From assembly GCA_016938795.1 (NCBI GenBank), contig JAFGTZ010000325.1:1-7355 (forward strand): a stretch of 7,355 bases of DNA, in the 5' to 3' direction. Each line of letters opens with the position of its first letter. Position 1 is the stretch's first letter. Under the pieces are notes generated by a model. It was not told the DNA's origin and did no database searches. It worked only from the letters and a program-made list of their open reading frames with translations. This DNA comes from Chromatiaceae bacterium. Its GTDB lineage: Bacteria > Pseudomonadota > Gammaproteobacteria > Chromatiales > Chromatiaceae. The position numbers and the translations under genes were made by a program. Shown here in pieces: positions 6,138-7,355 of this stretch.

Positions 6138-6169
6138 AACCCCTCTCCCTCAAGGGAGAGGGGTTTTTT
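6138..6169 (+). terminator. Intrinsic terminator of the secDF operon
   Basis: A perfect 12-bp stem (AACCCCTCTCCC 6138-6149 with GGGAGAGGGGTT 6154-6165) closes a TCAA loop and runs into six Ts (6164-6169). It ends 3 bases from the metF stop codon on the other strand. Read from the minus strand the hairpin is followed by only two Ts and then G-rich sequence, so it should terminate secDF well and metF poorly. The upstream CACCCTCACCCCAACCCCTC context resembles a hairpin repeat I recall as common in many proteobacterial genomes. Confidence 0.92.
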
Positions 6170-6172
6170 CGG

Positions 6173-7033
6173 CTAGGCGTCAGCCAGGCCCAGCTCGCGC
6201 CAGAGGCATTCAGTGGGGCCAGACTGGTTCATGGTGTAGAAGTGCAGCCCAGGCGCGCCACCCGCGATGAGTCGCCGGCACAGCCCGAGCACGACCTCGT
6301 GCCCGAAGGCGCGCAGACTCTCCACATCATCGCCATAGCCTTCCAGCCGCCGCCGGATCCAGCGCGGGATTTCGGCCCCGCAGGCATCGGAGAAGCGCGC
6401 CAGCTGGCTGTAGTTGGTGATGGGCATGATGCCGGGAACAATGGGGATGGAGATTCCGGCGCGCGCGCAGCTCTCCACGAAGCCGAAATAGGCATCGGCA
6501 TTGTAGAAATACTGGGTGATGGCGGCATCGGCGCCGGCCTCGACCTTGCGCTTGAAGTTCTCCAGATCGCGCGCCGGGCTACCCGACTGCGGGTGATACT
6601 CGGGATAGGCCGCGACCTCGATGGTGAAGGCATCGCCGAACTCGGCCCGCACAAAGCTCACCAGCTCGTTGGCATAGCGGAAATCGCCGCTGTTGCCCGC
6701 GCCCATGCCGGAGGGCAGGTCACCGCGCAGCGCCACCAGTCGGTTGATACCCTGGGCGTGATAATGCGTGAGGATCTCGCGCACCTGATCGCGCGTCGAG
6801 CCGATGCAGGCCAGATGCGGGGCGGTGTCGATACCTTGCGAGCGCAGCCAGGCGACGGTCTCGAAGGTGCCCTCGCGGGTTGAGCCTCCGGCCCCATAGG
6901 TCACGGAGAAATAGGCCGGACCCAGGGCCTGGATCTTGGGAATTTCTTGCTTGAGCTTGTTCATCCCCTCGGCGGTCTTGGGGGGGAAGAGCTCAACACT
7001 GTAGACCCGCATCGCGGTCTGGGATGTTGTCAT
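6173..7033 (-). CDS. metF: 5,10-methylenetetrahydrofolate reductase
   Basis: MetF reduces 5,10-methylene-THF to 5-methyl-THF using FAD, supplying the methyl group for methionine synthesis. The 286-residue TIM-barrel protein is of bacterial length (E. coli 296). Signatures are YSVELFPPKT (11-20, Glu14 equivalent to catalytic Glu28 of E. coli), YFSVTYGAGGSTREGT (41-56), APHLACIGST (71-80), LVALRGDLPSG (99-109, Asp105 equivalent to FAD-contacting Asp120), EVAAYPEYHP (139-148), AITQYFYNAD (171-180, Gln174), IVPGIMPITN (198-207) and LHFYTMNQ (263-270). ATG at 7033 is chosen because GGAG (7042-7045) lies 8 nt upstream and the start overlaps the stop of the preceding gene by 4 nt (ATGA). An in-frame ATG 30 codons further upstream would add a non-family extension lying inside that gene. 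It converges with secF. Confidence 0.97.
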   Translation of the reverse strand: MTTSQTAMRVYSVELFPPKTAEGMNKLKQEIPKIQALGPAYFSVTYGAGGSTREGTFETVAWLRSQGIDTAPHLACIGSTRDQVREILTHYHAQGINRLVALRGDLPSGMGAGNSGDFRYANELVSFVRAEFGDAFTIEVAAYPEYHPQSGSPARDLENFKRKVEAGADAAITQYFYNADAYFGFVESCARAGISIPIVPGIMPITNYSQLARFSDACGAEIPRWIRRRLEGYGDDVESLRAFGHEVVLGLCRRLIAGGAPGLHFYTMNQSGPTECLWRELGLADA

Positions 7034-7272
7034 GCGGCAGACTCCAAAAGTATTCGTGTCAGGTGACGACCGCATGTCGGCGGCGGCAGAGGCTTGCCGT
7101 CCTGCTTCAGGAGTTGGACCCATTCATCCACGATCAGGCAGAGTTCGTGGTAGACCTGTTCCTCATCCTCACCATGACAGCAGGGACCGATGAGGCCAGG
7201 GCATTGCCCGACGAAACACTGATCGTCTTCGGACCACTCCACGATCTTGACGTAACGCGCGCTGTCTTTCAT
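7030..7272 (-). CDS. HicB-like small protein (possible orphan antitoxin-family domain)
   Basis: This 80-residue protein has a YVKIVEWSEDDQCFVGQCPGL segment (residues 7-27), typical of the HicB partial dsRNA-binding-like fold, followed by CHGEDEEQVYHELCLIVDEWVQLLKQDGKPLPPP (32-65), the usual helix and proline-rich end of that fold. In two-domain HicB antitoxins a DNA-binding RHH or HTH segment follows; here the protein ends soon after, so it should not bind DNA by itself. Six cysteines (19, 24, 31, 32, 45, 67) are many for its size. GGAG lies 8 nt before the ATG (7270-7272). Its stop overlaps the metF start by 4 nt and its start overlaps the stop of an upstream frame by 4 nt, implying coupled translation. 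No HicA toxin is visible in the window. The fold assignment is fairly firm; the function is unknown. Confidence 0.8.
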   Translation of the reverse strand: MKDSARYVKIVEWSEDDQCFVGQCPGLIGPCCHGEDEEQVYHELCLIVDEWVQLLKQDGKPLPPPTCGRHLTRILLESAA

Positions 7273-7355
7273 TGCGAGGACTCCAGAATCTTGGCGCTCA
7301 CCTCAGGATTCCTGATACGGCCTGGCAGCATCGCCCGGTCGGCCCGAGAGCGTGA
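7269..7355 (-). CDS. C-terminal end of an unidentified upstream gene (partial)
   Basis: A frame open from the window edge ends at TGA (7269-7271), overlapping the ATG of the HicB-like gene by 4 nt. The 28 visible residues end in RIRNPEVSAKILESSQ. I do not recognise the family. Support comes from the ATGA junction, which matches the one with metF, and from the absence of stops; 28 codons alone are weak evidence. It could be the partner of the HicB-like protein, but the visible tail does not resemble the HicA toxin. Confidence 0.42.
   Translation of the reverse strand, partial: SRSRADRAMLPGRIRNPEVSAKILESSQ

Noticed and set aside
6005..6883. A 292-codon plus-strand open frame opposite metF.
   Set aside because: It crosses the secF end and the terminator and mirrors metF codons; MetF motifs on the other strand are unambiguous.

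Overview
The window is GC-rich chromosomal DNA from a proteobacterium. The order tgt - yajC - secD - secF is the usual gammaproteobacterial arrangement. The style of the intergenic repeats (hairpins with GAAGCTC and GAAGCTCCGG cores) reminds me of purple sulfur bacteria (Chromatiaceae); that is memory-based and moderately confident at best. Most of the window is housekeeping DNA, and I see no large undescribed defence or biosynthetic system.

Left part (1-1634): the 3' portion of a methionine sulfoxide reductase A gene is followed by a small accessory island. The island is a YefM/YoeB-type toxin-antitoxin pair (809-1340) whose genes overlap by 20 bp, with a possible TGTACA-like operator upstream (773-791). 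Its DNA is visibly more AT-rich than the flanks. Two same-orientation copies of a ~150 bp hairpin-forming repeat (524-676 and 1445-1594) bracket the pair.

Centre (1635-6077): four plus-strand genes. tgt encodes the tRNA-guanine transglycosylase of queuosine synthesis. yajC, secD and secF encode the accessory SecDF-YajC membrane complex that uses proton-motive force to help complete protein export through SecYEG. A candidate extended -10 promoter and a GC-rich leader hairpin lie between tgt and yajC. A strong intrinsic terminator (6138-6169) follows secF.

Right part (6173-7355, minus strand): metF (5,10-methylenetetrahydrofolate reductase) converges on secF. It is the last of what looks like a tightly overlapping operon: a partial upstream reading frame, an 80-residue HicB-like protein and metF, each junction a 4-nt ATGA overlap. 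The coupling of an orphan HicB-like protein to metF and the repeat-bracketed toxin-antitoxin pair are the two points most worth a second look.
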